64,000 bases of DNA from Marinobacter sp. THAF197a (GTDB lineage: Bacteria; Pseudomonadota; Gammaproteobacteria; Pseudomonadales; Oleiphilaceae), in the NCBI RefSeq assembly GCF_009363275.1, contig NZ_CP045324.1, positions 372,001-436,000 on the forward strand, written 5' to 3'. The position numbers and the translations under genes were made by a program. This document shows, one piece after another, positions 1 to 9,900 of the stretch. The notes beneath the pieces were generated by a model that ran no database searches, was not told the DNA's origin, and was given only the letters and a program-made list of their open reading frames with translations. Positions within the stretch are counted from its first letter, which is position 1. Each line of letters begins with the position of its first letter.

Positions 1-128
1 AACCCCAGCACCGCTGCAATCAGCACGGCCAGAAGCGACACCTGTAGCGAGAGCGCGACGATCTGGATTAGCGAGGCGTCGAGGCTTAACAGCAACGACA
101 ACGCCACATAGAACGCATTATTTTCCAC
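1..128 (-). CDS. ABC transporter permease, N-terminal fragment (tungstate TupB-like)
   Basis: This is the first 42 codons of a gene that runs off the left edge on the minus strand. The likely start is GTG at 128-126, with GGAG about 8 bases upstream. The translated start contains LLLSLDASLIQIVALSLQVS followed by a hydrophobic stretch, which resembles the N-terminus of the TupB/WtpB type of anion (tungstate/molybdate) ABC permease, an inner-membrane subunit. The divergent neighbour carries a DNA-binding plus binding-protein-like domain of the kind often found next to such transporters. The fragment is too short to settle substrate specificity. Confidence 0.55.
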   Translation of the reverse strand, partial: MENNAFYVALSLLLSLDASLIQIVALSLQVSLLAVLIAAVLG

Positions 129-243
129 TGCTGCGTCTCCTTATTATTTGAGCATCGTGGCGTTTTTAACTACGCTTTGCACAGCCTTCCGGAATTCATG
201 CAGCCTGAAGCAGTCCTGTGCTTTCCCCGCGCAGCTGGAGAAA

Positions 244-1131
244 ATGATGCCCCTTCCTGCTTATCTCACCACCGCTGAGGCCGCCGAGTATTTGCGGCTC
301 AAAGAGCGCAAGGTTTACGACCTGGTCAGCCAGGGCGTGATTCCCTGTGTACGGGTGACAGGCAAGCTTCTCTTCCCGCGCCAGCGGCTGGATCTGTGGT
401 TGATGAACCACCTGGAGGGTGACGATGCCGTCAGCACGCCGATCCCGCCCGTTCTGGCGGGCAGTCAGGACCCGCTGCTGGAATGGGCGGTGAAGGAAAG
501 CGGCGCGGAACTGGCTTTGCTGTGCCAGGGGAGCGGTGATGGCGTGCAGAGATTGGTGGATGGGCGCGCCATGCTCGCCGGCATGCATATCTGGCACGAA
601 GAAAGCCAGTGTTACAACGACCCGGCCACCCTGGGTCTGAGCGGCATGCGCGACCTGGTGCTGATCCGCTGGGCAAAACGTCAGCAGGGGCTTCTGCTGG
701 CCGCCGACAACCCTCACCAATTGGTACGGCTAGAGGACATCGCCCGCCCCGGCATCCGGGTTGCCCATCGCCAGCCCGATGCCGGCGTCAGCCATTTGCT
801 GCAGAGTTTACTCGCTCGACACCGTATTGACGCGAAACAACTCAGATGGGCTGTTCACCCGTCACTCAGCGAGGACGATCTTGCCCTGGCCATTCGCCAG
901 GGCGAAGCGGATATTGGTCTGGGTATCGAAGCGGCAGCGCGCCGCCAGGGCTTGGCGTTTATCCCTTTGCAGCAGGAGCATTTCGACCTGGCCATGCGCC
1001 GGCGCCACTACTTTGAGCCCGCGATGCAGCGCTTGCTGGCGTTCGCTCGCTGCGAGCGCTTTGGCCAGCGGGCAGAGGCGTTGGGGGGGTATGATATCAG
1101 TGAGTTGGGGCGGGTGGTGTACAACGCGTGA
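244..1131 (+). CDS. Helix-turn-helix / periplasmic-binding-protein-like regulator
   Basis: The protein is about 295 aa. Residues 8-55 form an excisionase/MerR-type DNA-binding domain (LTTAEAAEYLRLKERKVYDL, then V-TGKLLFPRQRLDLWL). Residues about 65-290 look like a PBP-like solute-binding fold lacking any signal peptide, so it should be cytoplasmic. Proteins of this design accompany molybdate or tungstate transporters and are thought to sense the anion and control transport or cofactor genes. Its divergent position next to a TupB-like permease supports that role, but this is inference. ATG at 244 or 247 is preferred because GGAG lies just upstream; an earlier in-frame codon at 148 would run into the permease leader. 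The gene ends 20 bases from convergent pelG. Confidence 0.7.
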   Translation: MMPLPAYLTTAEAAEYLRLKERKVYDLVSQGVIPCVRVTGKLLFPRQRLDLWLMNHLEGDDAVSTPIPPVLAGSQDPLLEWAVKESGAELALLCQGSGDGVQRLVDGRAMLAGMHIWHEESQCYNDPATLGLSGMRDLVLIRWAKRQQGLLLAADNPHQLVRLEDIARPGIRVAHRQPDAGVSHLLQSLLARHRIDAKQLRWAVHPSLSEDDLALAIRQGEADIGLGIEAAARRQGLAFIPLQQEHFDLAMRRRHYFEPAMQRLLAFARCERFGQRAEALGGYDISELGRVVYNA

Positions 1132-1151
1132 ACCCTGCTCCCCCGTGGCGA

Positions 1152-2528
1152 TCATCGGCCCTGCAGCATGAACGTTTCATATTCCAGACGGTCGAATTTG
1201 CGCGATAACAGCGCCAGGCCGGCCAACGCCGAAACCAGGGTGGCACCGGCATAGCCGTAGCCATAGAAAGACGCGCCCAGTTCGATGGTGGTCAGGGTGA
1301 ACAGGATGTTGGTACCAAAAAACAGGGCGCAGAGCGTGAGGTTGATACCACGGGCGTCGAGATAGAACAGCACGTTCTGGATTGCCAGCAGGATCAGCTG
1401 GATGCTCACGGCCACCAGATCAATGTAGAACAGTGGCAGGTATAGAGTGGATATCCCAATCGCGGCCAGAAGTTCTTCACCCCACAGGAACAGAAGGATA
1501 ACAGTCAGCCCCTGCACCTTGCAGATCTCATAGATGCCGTTGCGGGCTACCTTCACCATATCGTCCCGGAAACCGTTGATGCGTCCTAGGGTGTCGCCCT
1601 CTCTCACCGCATTGTAGAAACGGTCGTAGGCCTCGGAAAAGTCTGTTTCCATCCGGACAAGGAATACCGCCATGCCGGGGATGATGGCCAGGTAAGCCAG
1701 GAAAATGGGCAGATCGTAGATCACCGAAGCGCGCAGGGCGCCGATCACTGGCTGCGATGTATCCGGGTGAAACCAGAAGATGAACTTGTCGGCCCAGACA
1801 GCGGCATTGAACAGCAACCCGGTAAAGATCAGCGTGGGGAAGATCTGACCGCGCCGGGTAAAATCTGATCGGATCAGGCCGTCGCCCGGGTACTGCCGGA
1901 TGATGGTGTAGAAAAAGCTGAAGAACAGCAGGCTGTGGCCGAGCAGGAGGCCGGCAAGCAGACCCTCCAACCCATATTGCCCGAGTATCAGCGAGGCGGT
2001 GATCGCGGTAGCGTAGCCAAGGGCGAAGATGACGACGATGCGCCGGTAGGATTTCATGCTGGACAGGAAGATGGTCACCGGCCACAGGTTGCACAGCACC
2101 ACGAAGTTGGCAAGCATCAGGAGCCGGTAGGCCGCAGAAGTGCCGGGAAACAGCCAGAGTACGGCAGGCAGCCCTACCAGCATTGCCAGCAGGGAGGAGG
2201 TCCAGATCACCCCCATCAGATTGGGGAGTATCAGGCCGCTCTTTCGCTCGTAAAGGCGGTCGGCCACCCAGCGGGTAAACACATGTTGGAACAGGCCGGA
2301 GAGGGTAAGCGAAACGGCCATCAGGTAGGTGACGGATACCAGAAACTGCACGACAGCAAGGCCTGTGACGGCCAGGTTGATGCTGATGATACCGATCAAC
2401 ATGACACCCAGCACCGACAGCACCCAGGGGCCGGAACTGATGACGCCGGCCAGACCATAGGCCCCCATCAGCCCTGTGAAACTGTCCCGCTTCAGAATTC
2501 GCCTCAATTCGAACCCGATACCTGCCAT
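1152..2528 (-). CDS. pelG: PelG, Pel polysaccharide inner-membrane transporter
   Basis: The 458-aa protein is almost wholly hydrophobic with roughly twelve predicted membrane segments. It starts MAGIGFELRRILKRDSFTGL, which is typical of PelG. PelG is a polysaccharide-flippase-like protein that, with PelD and PelE, forms the inner-membrane synthase/transport complex moving nascent Pel to the periplasm. It is the last gene of the pelABCDEFG operon: its ATG overlaps the pelF TGA by one base (TGATG), which suggests translational coupling. Length agrees with the Pseudomonas protein. No obvious terminator is seen in the 20 bases before the convergent regulator gene. Confidence 0.93.
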   Translation of the reverse strand: MAGIGFELRRILKRDSFTGLMGAYGLAGVISSGPWVLSVLGVMLIGIISINLAVTGLAVVQFLVSVTYLMAVSLTLSGLFQHVFTRWVADRLYERKSGLILPNLMGVIWTSSLLAMLVGLPAVLWLFPGTSAAYRLLMLANFVVLCNLWPVTIFLSSMKSYRRIVVIFALGYATAITASLILGQYGLEGLLAGLLLGHSLLFFSFFYTIIRQYPGDGLIRSDFTRRGQIFPTLIFTGLLFNAAVWADKFIFWFHPDTSQPVIGALRASVIYDLPIFLAYLAIIPGMAVFLVRMETDFSEAYDRFYNAVREGDTLGRINGFRDDMVKVARNGIYEICKVQGLTVILLFLWGEELLAAIGISTLYLPLFYIDLVAVSIQLILLAIQNVLFYLDARGINLTLCALFFGTNILFTLTTIELGASFYGYGYAGATLVSALAGLALLSRKFDRLEYETFMLQGR

Positions 2529-4036
2529 CAGTACGTCTCGCCAGAGGTTTGCAAAGCGGCGCGGTATATACCCCGGTAGGCATTGAACATGCTGTCGAGC
2601 GTATAGTAGCGCCGTACCCGCTCAAGTCCCGCCTGCTGGGCCTGCTGCCACCGGCGCTCGTCGAGAAGCAGGCGAATGGCTTCCCGGGCGGTGGCTTCCG
2701 GGTCCGCAATGGGCACTACTGCACCACTGTGTCCAAGCTGCTGATCTTGCTCGGACATGCCCTCAATCAGCTCCCGACAGGCACCCACGTCGGTGGCCAG
2801 GCAGGGCAAGCCTGCGGCGTGGGCCTCAAGAATCACCAGGGGCAGCGCCTCGGAAATTGAGGTGAGTACCATCAGCCCCAATTGCGGCAGGATGTCGTTG
2901 ACGTTCTGGAAGCCCAGGAACCGGACTTGACCTTCCAGCCCCAGGCTGTGCACCAGGTCACGGCATTCCGATACATACACTGGGTCTTCATCTTCGGGCC
3001 CGACAATCCAGCCTTGTGCATCGGGAATCACTTCGCACACCGAACGCATTGCCCTGATAAAGGTCTTGATGTCCTTGATCGGTACCACTCGGCCAACCAG
3101 ACCGAGTACCTTGGGCACTTCCGCCGGCCGTGAAGCGCGGGCGGCGTCGAAGCGGGTTAGGTCAATACCGTTCGGGATGATGCAGGTGCGCTGGGGCATC
3201 GCGCCATCAGCCAACTGCCGGGCCTGATTACCCCGATAGAGAGAGACAATTGGGTCGGCCTGCTGGTAGGTTAGCCGGCCAAGGACCTCAAAGAACCGTA
3301 TCCACAGCCTCCGAATGTAGCCTAATTGGTCATTGATATTGGCGCTTACCTGGTCGCTGGGGTCCTGAATCCATGCAGCCTGGGAGAGATCAATCTTTCG
3401 TTCTTTTGTGTAGATACCATGTTCGCTCAGCGCAAACGGGATGCTTCTCTGCTGGCTGATCATGGTCCCCAGCAGTCCCGCGTAACCGGTGGAAATCGAA
3501 TGCACCATGGCGGTTTCAGGGATGTTGCGGGCGATTTCGGCCAGTTGGAACAGCGGGGAGTGCATGGTCCTGACGGTCCAGAAATAGTCAACGAACGAGG
3601 GCTCTGTACAGAACTGGCGGTAGCTGTCGTCGATCATTGACCAGCTTTCCTCGCTGTACAGGAAATCTTCGTGACTGATGCCAGTTCGACTGCCCAGGTC
3701 CCGAAAGATATCGTGAAGCATCTCCGCCGGCGCCTCACTGCCTTCCCGAAAGTGCGAGTGCAGGGCTCTCTGGTGTTTGAATGCCTTCGGGTTGCCGCGC
3801 CTCGGACGGGGTTTGTCTACCAGCCGGGTATCCATCAGGTAGTGGCATTCCAGGTGAACGACGTTGTCGGGCAGACGATACTGCTTTTCCCCATAGTGGG
3901 CCGGATCGCCTCCTAGAAAGATCAGCGAAAAGCGATGCTCAGGCAATCCGCTGATAATCTGGTGAACCCAGGAGGATACACCGCCCCGGATAAACGGGTA
4001 GGTGCCCTCCAGCAGCAGTGTGATGTCCGCTTTCAT
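2528..4036 (-). CDS. pelF: PelF, cytosolic Pel glycosyltransferase
   Basis: This 502-aa GT4-type glycosyltransferase has the characteristic start LLLEGTYPFIRGGVSSWVHQ. PelF is the soluble enzyme that polymerises Pel from UDP-activated N-acetylated sugars and associates with the PelDEG membrane complex. A retaining GT-B signature is visible near the C-terminus: the EX7E motif is E396-ALPLVIL-E404, followed by AHAAGLPCLATDVG. The gene overlaps pelE by ATGA (4033-4036) and pelG by one base, so it sits in a tightly coupled operon. No signal peptide or membrane segment is seen, as expected for a cytosolic enzyme. Confidence 0.95.
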   Translation of the reverse strand: MKADITLLLEGTYPFIRGGVSSWVHQIISGLPEHRFSLIFLGGDPAHYGEKQYRLPDNVVHLECHYLMDTRLVDKPRPRRGNPKAFKHQRALHSHFREGSEAPAEMLHDIFRDLGSRTGISHEDFLYSEESWSMIDDSYRQFCTEPSFVDYFWTVRTMHSPLFQLAEIARNIPETAMVHSISTGYAGLLGTMISQQRSIPFALSEHGIYTKERKIDLSQAAWIQDPSDQVSANINDQLGYIRRLWIRFFEVLGRLTYQQADPIVSLYRGNQARQLADGAMPQRTCIIPNGIDLTRFDAARASRPAEVPKVLGLVGRVVPIKDIKTFIRAMRSVCEVIPDAQGWIVGPEDEDPVYVSECRDLVHSLGLEGQVRFLGFQNVNDILPQLGLMVLTSISEALPLVILEAHAAGLPCLATDVGACRELIEGMSEQDQQLGHSGAVVPIADPEATAREAIRLLLDERRWQQAQQAGLERVRRYYTLDSMFNAYRGIYRAALQTSGETY

Positions 4037-5019
4037 AGCCAGCCCTCAATCACGGCGCGCACATTCTGTTGTGGCCGGTACCGGGTGAGATTCGCCAGGC
4101 AGAAGCGCACTCTCCGGTAATCCCTTTCGATGTAAGCAACTTCCGCTTGGTAAGGTAGGATCAGTTCCTGAGGAGCACCTTGCTCAAGCGCTTTCTCGAA
4201 GGCATCCCGGGCCGCAACAACATTACCCAGGGCAAGTTCACACCGCCCCAGCAGTCGCCAGTCGTTGTGCATGGCCAGGGTGCTTGTCAGGTCCTGCAAC
4301 AGCCGTCGCGCGCTCTCAAGGTAATAGCTGCGGAGACTGCCCTGGGCCAGACCCAGGTAGGCCATTTCCCACCACACCTGGGCCAGTCGTCGCTTGAGCC
4401 GGGAGGGGTTGTCCGAGCTTGCATCCTCCAGCGCCAGTTGGAGGCGGCGGGCTTGGCTGGCCAGAGCCTTTTCCTTTTGTTCCAGCATGGAGTAGGCCAA
4501 CAGCCGGACATCATCCGCCGGGTCTTTCAAAGCCTCCCGGAGCAATTCCACCGCGTCCCGCTCAGCCATCTGGCGGGTGGCCAGCAACGCCTTGAGGCGT
4601 TTGTCGATACTGCCTGCCTCCCGCAGCACCTGGCGCAGGCCGCCTTCGCTGTAAATGATCTGCTGGCTCATATCCACCGGCTGGAATGGCAATTCCGGAA
4701 TGTCTACCTCTTGCCAGGGGATCTCGCGAGTGGTCCGGGGTAGGTAGAGCGCCAGCAATACACCGGTAAACACCCCAAGGCTGCCGAGAAAGGGTATGGA
4801 GAATTGCAGGGTAAACAGGAAAAGTGACGTGCGCAGTGTGTTACCGCGGTAGCGGGGCGGTAGCAACGGCAGCAGAACCAGCGTCAGCAGGGCGCACGCA
4901 AGGGCGTGTGCGGCCAGATAGCTGGCCAGTGACATGGCCGGCGGCAAATCTGACATCAGGGTGGCAATTCCCCCTGCCTCCAGGGAAACCGCGAGAAAGG
5001 ACAGCCAGGTGCCAGTCAT
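4033..5019 (-). CDS. pelE: PelE, inner-membrane TPR protein of the Pel complex
   Basis: The 328-aa protein has two N-terminal membrane segments (about residues 30-50 and 62-92) followed by a soluble helical region that reads as TPR-like repeats. This matches PelE, an inner-membrane scaffold subunit thought to bridge PelD, PelG and the glycosyltransferase PelF. Length is close to that of the Pseudomonas PelE. The ATG at 5019 overlaps the pelD stop (ATGA), and its own stop overlaps the pelF start in the same way. Sequence conservation in PelE is low, so the assignment rests on architecture and operon position more than on motifs. Confidence 0.85.
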   Translation of the reverse strand: MTGTWLSFLAVSLEAGGIATLMSDLPPAMSLASYLAAHALACALLTLVLLPLLPPRYRGNTLRTSLFLFTLQFSIPFLGSLGVFTGVLLALYLPRTTREIPWQEVDIPELPFQPVDMSQQIIYSEGGLRQVLREAGSIDKRLKALLATRQMAERDAVELLREALKDPADDVRLLAYSMLEQKEKALASQARRLQLALEDASSDNPSRLKRRLAQVWWEMAYLGLAQGSLRSYYLESARRLLQDLTSTLAMHNDWRLLGRCELALGNVVAARDAFEKALEQGAPQELILPYQAEVAYIERDYRRVRFCLANLTRYRPQQNVRAVIEGWL

Positions 5020-6359
5020 GACAGCCCCGCTCCTCCGGGACCGTTGAGCCAGGCCTGAGTTTCCTGCACTTCGTCCACCATTCGTGTACTGACCTCAGCC
5101 AGCTGCGCGAGCGGTTGCCCGGTGTGTTCGCGTACGGCGTCATCCAGTCTCTGCAGGTAGGCTGCCTGACCAAGCTCGTCGGTCAGCGGCAACAGGATGG
5201 CGAGGCCAATGGGATCATCAGACGGCAGCTCGGTGATCACATCGAGCCCCCGCCGCAGACGTCTCATTCGCTCCTCCACGAGGGCCAACTGTTGCCGGCT
5301 GTCAAATGTGAGCTTGATCAGTGAGGCTGGCAACCCATACTGCCGGTTATCCCGGCAGGCTCGCAGAAGCTGGAAATAAAACTGCCGCCATTCCTCGCTG
5401 CCGGGGCCGGGAGTCTGAAGTTGTTCCTGAATCATGTCGGCCATATGCCCGGCGAGAATGGCGAGCAGGCGAAGTGTGCGTGGCTGAAAATTGAAAAACG
5501 GCATGGCTTTGACCGCCACCACCCCTAGCAGGGTCTGGCGTGAATCGATCAGAGGTATGGCCATTAGCAGGTCGGTATTCAGGTTATTGAGGTTCTGCAA
5601 GTACTCGCTCTGAACCGAAACCAAGGTCTTCTCGCCGATCGCGTGCAGCAGTATCGGATCATCACTGCGGATGTCCTCGAAAGCGCCAATTCGAGCGATC
5701 GGCTTTTCGGCCAGACCTGTGTCGGTGATGGAGTAAATGGCTGCGATCTGCAACTGGCCGTAGCGGATCAGCAGCTGCAGCATTAGCTCGGCGGTTTCGG
5801 CTGTCAGCCCGTCGCCTTGGGCGTGAGCGATTTCCTGGTATAGCCGGCGCAGAGCTTCCCGAAGACTACTGGAACTGCCAGCCAGCTGTTGTTCAAGCCG
5901 GTCGTGGGATACTTTGAGCAGGTAGAAGTTACGGGTGAATTCTTCAAGCCGCACCTGCCGGTAGCGATTGCTGGCTTCGAGTTTTTCGATCTGTCGTTCC
6001 CAGTAGTCCCGGAACTCCCCTGCCAGCAGGCTGAAGATCAGTACGCCAATCGCCCATACGTAGGGGAAACCGGTGACGGGCACCCAGCCCTCCCGGTAAC
6101 CAATTCCGAGGGCGCCGAGCAGGATGAGCGACGACACCAGCGCAAAGAAGAAACCGTATCGTAGCCCCATCAGCAGAGGTGCCAGTACCGGCCAGGGGAA
6201 ACTGCCGTTGAGGTAGAAGGGATCCTCCGGCCGGTTCCAGGCGCCCACACCGACAAACAGCGAGGTTACCACCACGGTTTCCACCCATCTGAGCCAGGTT
6301 GGTGCCGGCGTGCTCTCGAAGCTGGCGGCTTCTTCCTGCTGTGCCTGGAAATCGTTCAT
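5016..6359 (-). CDS. pelD: PelD, c-di-GMP receptor of the Pel machinery
   Basis: The 447-aa inner-membrane protein has about four N-terminal membrane helices (residues ~25-115), a short coiled region, a GAF domain (~180-315) and a degenerate GGDEF domain (~320-430). PelD activates Pel synthesis after binding cyclic di-GMP at an inhibitory-site motif. The RxxD of that motif is visible as R370-GLD373, and R404 (YLQRLDD) is a plausible third ligand. No GG(D/E)EF active-site signature remains, consistent with receptor rather than cyclase function. It lies 3 bases after pelC and overlaps pelE. Confidence 0.93.
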   Translation of the reverse strand: MNDFQAQQEEAASFESTPAPTWLRWVETVVVTSLFVGVGAWNRPEDPFYLNGSFPWPVLAPLLMGLRYGFFFALVSSLILLGALGIGYREGWVPVTGFPYVWAIGVLIFSLLAGEFRDYWERQIEKLEASNRYRQVRLEEFTRNFYLLKVSHDRLEQQLAGSSSSLREALRRLYQEIAHAQGDGLTAETAELMLQLLIRYGQLQIAAIYSITDTGLAEKPIARIGAFEDIRSDDPILLHAIGEKTLVSVQSEYLQNLNNLNTDLLMAIPLIDSRQTLLGVVAVKAMPFFNFQPRTLRLLAILAGHMADMIQEQLQTPGPGSEEWRQFYFQLLRACRDNRQYGLPASLIKLTFDSRQQLALVEERMRRLRRGLDVITELPSDDPIGLAILLPLTDELGQAAYLQRLDDAVREHTGQPLAQLAEVSTRMVDEVQETQAWLNGPGGAGLS

Positions 6360-6362
6360 GGA

Positions 6363-6908
6363 TCAGCGAGCAGCCTGTTCCAGAGGCATTGCATCAACCA
6401 GGCCCTGCAAGACTTTGTGTCCGGCGACGCTCAGGCCTTCGCGGCCCCAGCCTGTGCGCGCGGCGGTCCCTGACCAGACGATACCGTCACCATCGGCGGC
6501 CCGGACCTCCAGCGTAATACCCACCGCTGGCTCACCGTCCAGGCCGCTCTTGTACCGCCACTCGTCGACGGTGCCGGTGACAATCAGGTCGGCGCCGCTC
6601 TCCTGGGCGTCTGCAAGTGCCTGTTGTTGTCGGGCACGGTTATCGTATGCCATGGGATTGGCGTCTTCCGGCAGATATAGCCGGACGTTCCCGGCGCCCC
6701 TGGCCCGGAGAATGGCGCTGAGGATGCTGGCCGCCTGGTCACCGGCCTGGGGGGTCTGAGACAGGTTGGTCAGTGGTATCACCGCGAATTGGCTGTTAAG
6801 GGCGACAGGTTCGCTGCCCCGCTGGCTCTGCATCACCGAGCAACCAGCGAGTAGAAATAGCGCGAGGGCAAGGCTGGTCAGACCGGAAACAGGGATTCTT
6901 GGGGTCAT
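6363..6908 (-). CDS. pelC: PelC, outer-membrane-associated Pel export lipoprotein
   Basis: The 181-aa protein carries a lipoprotein signal peptide ending LLAGC with the lipidated Cys at residue 23. PelC forms a ring of subunits at the inner leaflet of the outer membrane that helps guide positively charged Pel towards the PelB pore. The core reads FAVIPLTNLSQTPQAGDQAA and ends in a conserved hydrophobic segment before MPLEQAAR. The gene sits 12 bases after pelB, with a strong GGAG ahead of its ATG, and 3 bases before pelD. Length is slightly above that of the Pseudomonas homologue. Confidence 0.9.
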   Translation of the reverse strand: MTPRIPVSGLTSLALALFLLAGCSVMQSQRGSEPVALNSQFAVIPLTNLSQTPQAGDQAASILSAILRARGAGNVRLYLPEDANPMAYDNRARQQQALADAQESGADLIVTGTVDEWRYKSGLDGEPAVGITLEVRAADGDGIVWSGTAARTGWGREGLSVAGHKVLQGLVDAMPLEQAAR

Positions 6909-6920
6909 GGCAGGTCTCCT

Positions 6921-9900
6921 TTAACGACCGAAGTAAATGGTATAGGTGAGGTTCAGATCGGTCCGGGTGCTGCCGTCCAGTCCGTCTGAGGTGTAATCGA
7001 GCGACAGTGCGAGCTCGTCATCTCCAACCACGCGCCAGCCCATACCGAGGTTGACTCCGAAATCCGGGCTTGAGGTGGATAGTACATAACCGGCGGCCAA
7101 TCCGACAAAAAAACGGGGTTCCGGCGCGGTGCGATAGAGTGCATGGGGCTCCCCGTGGTACCAACGGCTCTCGACGCCAATCCGCTCATAGTCTGCCGCA
7201 ACGAGGCTGCCCGGCGAGGCTCCAGGCTCGAGCTGCCGTGCGGTGTTTGTGTCCAGGGCCCCTGCCAGGTTGAGCGATTGACGGCGGTAGCCAAGTGACA
7301 GCTGCCAGCCAGGGTCTTCCCGGAACAGGGTATAGCTTCCGATGGCGTCCAGTCCGTAGCCACTGCCGAGGGCGGTGCCGGTGTTGGTGTCGAAAGACAG
7401 GCTTTCCAGCCTGGAGAACAGCAAGAGTCTCGGGAAGGGTTGGTAGGTCGCCGAAGTGTAGAATGAGTCGCGGCTGGCAAGCCACCAAGCCTCGGCGCTG
7501 TCCAGAGGCCGTTCGTTAAGCTCGGCCCCTGCAGTGATGCTGAAACGGTCCCCTGGCTGGCCGGAAATCTCCGCGCCGGCCGTTGTTTTAGATCCTCCCG
7601 AACGCGTGAGGTGACCAAGACTTACGGTCAGCAGGGTATTGCTGGTGTTATTCTGCAATTGCAGTCTGGCATCCTGGCCGGTGGCCGGCGTTGACAGCAA
7701 TAGCCCCCGACCGCTGGCGGATAGTGTGGAGGTGCTGAACAGCCAACGGAACCGGTCGTGGCTGAACTGGCCTTGTAACGTTTGGTCCCTGATCGAGAAA
7801 CCGCCGATATCGCGGTTCCGTATGCCAAGCTGGGGGGCGCGGTTGTTGAAACGGTAAAGCGGGCCGGTCACCTCGCCGGTTTGCTGGGGGGCGGGGAACA
7901 GAGCCGAGTCCTTGGCCTGCTCGAGGTTTGCGCCCTTCAGGGTAATGGCTCGTCGGCGCATCGCTTGCCCCTCCGCCCGTGCACCGGTCTGTTCTGCCAG
8001 GGGAGCCATGGCCAGCAGCCAGTCAGCGTCTCCGGGGTGGGCCTGCCGTCCTTGAGCGAGCCAGGCCATGGCTCGGGCCTGGTCACCCATAGCCTGGTAG
8101 CCGTAAGCAAGAACGCCATAACTCTGGCGAGACGGATTGGCACTCAATTGCTGCAGCAGCTGCGGCAAGTGTCCAGGCAGTCGCTCTGGATGCGCCAGTA
8201 AAAACCAGCTCCAGCTTACCAAAACGTCGGTGCTGTCCGGAGCCAGGCGGGCGGCGTTCTCGAACGCCACGGATGCTTCCCGGTCCTGGTCACGGTGTTG
8301 ATGCAGCAGTGCCCGCAGCGTCCAGTAGCGGGGACTTGTCTCCGCACTTTCTGCTTCGGCTTGCCAGGTGTCCAGCGTCGCCGACAGCCCCGTCCAGTCG
8401 TTCAGTTCGAGCTGGTACTCGGCAATGGCGCCAAGGTAACGGGGGTCATTGGTTTCCGCCAGGCGCTGGCGAGCCAGCTGGACCGCTCGGGGAAGGTCGT
8501 TGAACATGACGGCGAGATTCAACAGCTGTTCCCGACCGTCTGGTGTTATCTGCTCCGGCGCTCGGTTGCTGAGCCGCTGGTATTCAGCTTCAAGGAACCC
8601 GGTCTGACCCAGGAGAGTAGCCAGTTGCAGTCGCATCTCACTCGCCTCCGCAGCCAGTGCCGGATCATCCAGTTCAACCGAAAGTACCTTGAACGCAGAC
8701 TCCGGATCCCGGGTCCTCCAGTACAGCCGGGCCAGTTGGAGCCGTTCGGCGTCGGTTAGCGTACGCCGGGTCTCCAGCAACGCAATAACCTCCGGTAGGC
8801 GACGTCGATTCAGCAGCAGCTCTGTCAGTCGCTCGGCCAGGGCGCTGCTCTCTGGGAAAAGCTTCAGGCCCTGCCGAAGTCGGGTCTCCGCTTCGTCCAG
8901 CTTCGCAAGGCTTACCAGGGCGTCGGCGAGTTCCCGAAAGCCATCCGCGTTCAGGGATCCCCGTTCGCGGGCGGTGTTGAACAGGTCGGCGAGAAGCTGC
9001 CACTGAAACAGTTCAGCGGCAAGACGGGTAGCGCGATCAAAGGCGAGCCGGGAATCTGTTGCCCGGTACAACCGGCGCCAGTAGCCGAGCGCCTCGGCAG
9101 GCTGACCGTTCCACTCCAATACCTGAGCCGCTGTCTGCCAGTCCCGTTGGGGTAATGGTTCGAAGTTCGATTGCATCCTCCGCAATGTCTCGAACGCGCC
9201 TGCGATGTCGCCTTCGCCGAGCTGGGTCTGCCACCACTCACGTTGGACGCCGGGGTTGGCCGGCTCGGCCAGTGCCAGCATGCCAAGCCATGACCGACGC
9301 AATTCATCTGCGCCAGCAAGGCTTGCCAGACGGATCCCTTCCCGTAGCCGGGCCGCGTCCATGCTGCCATCGTCAAAGGCTGATCGAAACAGCGCGAGCG
9401 CCTTTGCAGGCTGCCCGGCCGCAAGCTCAATACGGATCAGGTTCTGGTTGTAGGCGAACCTGCGAGCCTCTGGCACCAGATCCCGGGTCGATTGCAGGAT
9501 ATCCGCGGCTCGCCCGGGCTGTTCCATGGCCTCATATTGGCGCGCCAACTGGGTGGCCAGCGCCAGGCGCTCCGAACCACTGGCTTCCTCGAACAGCCTC
9601 TGCCGGATGACCAGTTGCGCCTCAGGTTTCAGCAATGGCAACGCCGGTTCGGCCAGGGCGAGTTTCCGTTCCACTGAGTAATCATTGGAAAGCGTTTGCT
9701 GGAGGGCATCTGCCAGACTCTGGGTCAGCGTTTCCCGGCGCTCCGGGCCGGAGGCGGAATGCACTTGGCTTACCAGCAGCTCGAGGTAGCTTTCCATGGC
9801 CCGGGAGGGAACGGATGATAGCTCAAGTAGCGGCGCCAGGGTTGTTCTGGCCTTATCGTATTGCCCGACCTGATGTTGCATTCGGCCCAGATTGATGCGA

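Noticed and set aside
148..243. Upstream extension of the HTH/PBP-like regulator to position 148
   Set aside because: The extra 32 residues are unlike the family, lack a ribosome-binding site and occupy the region that should hold divergent promoters.
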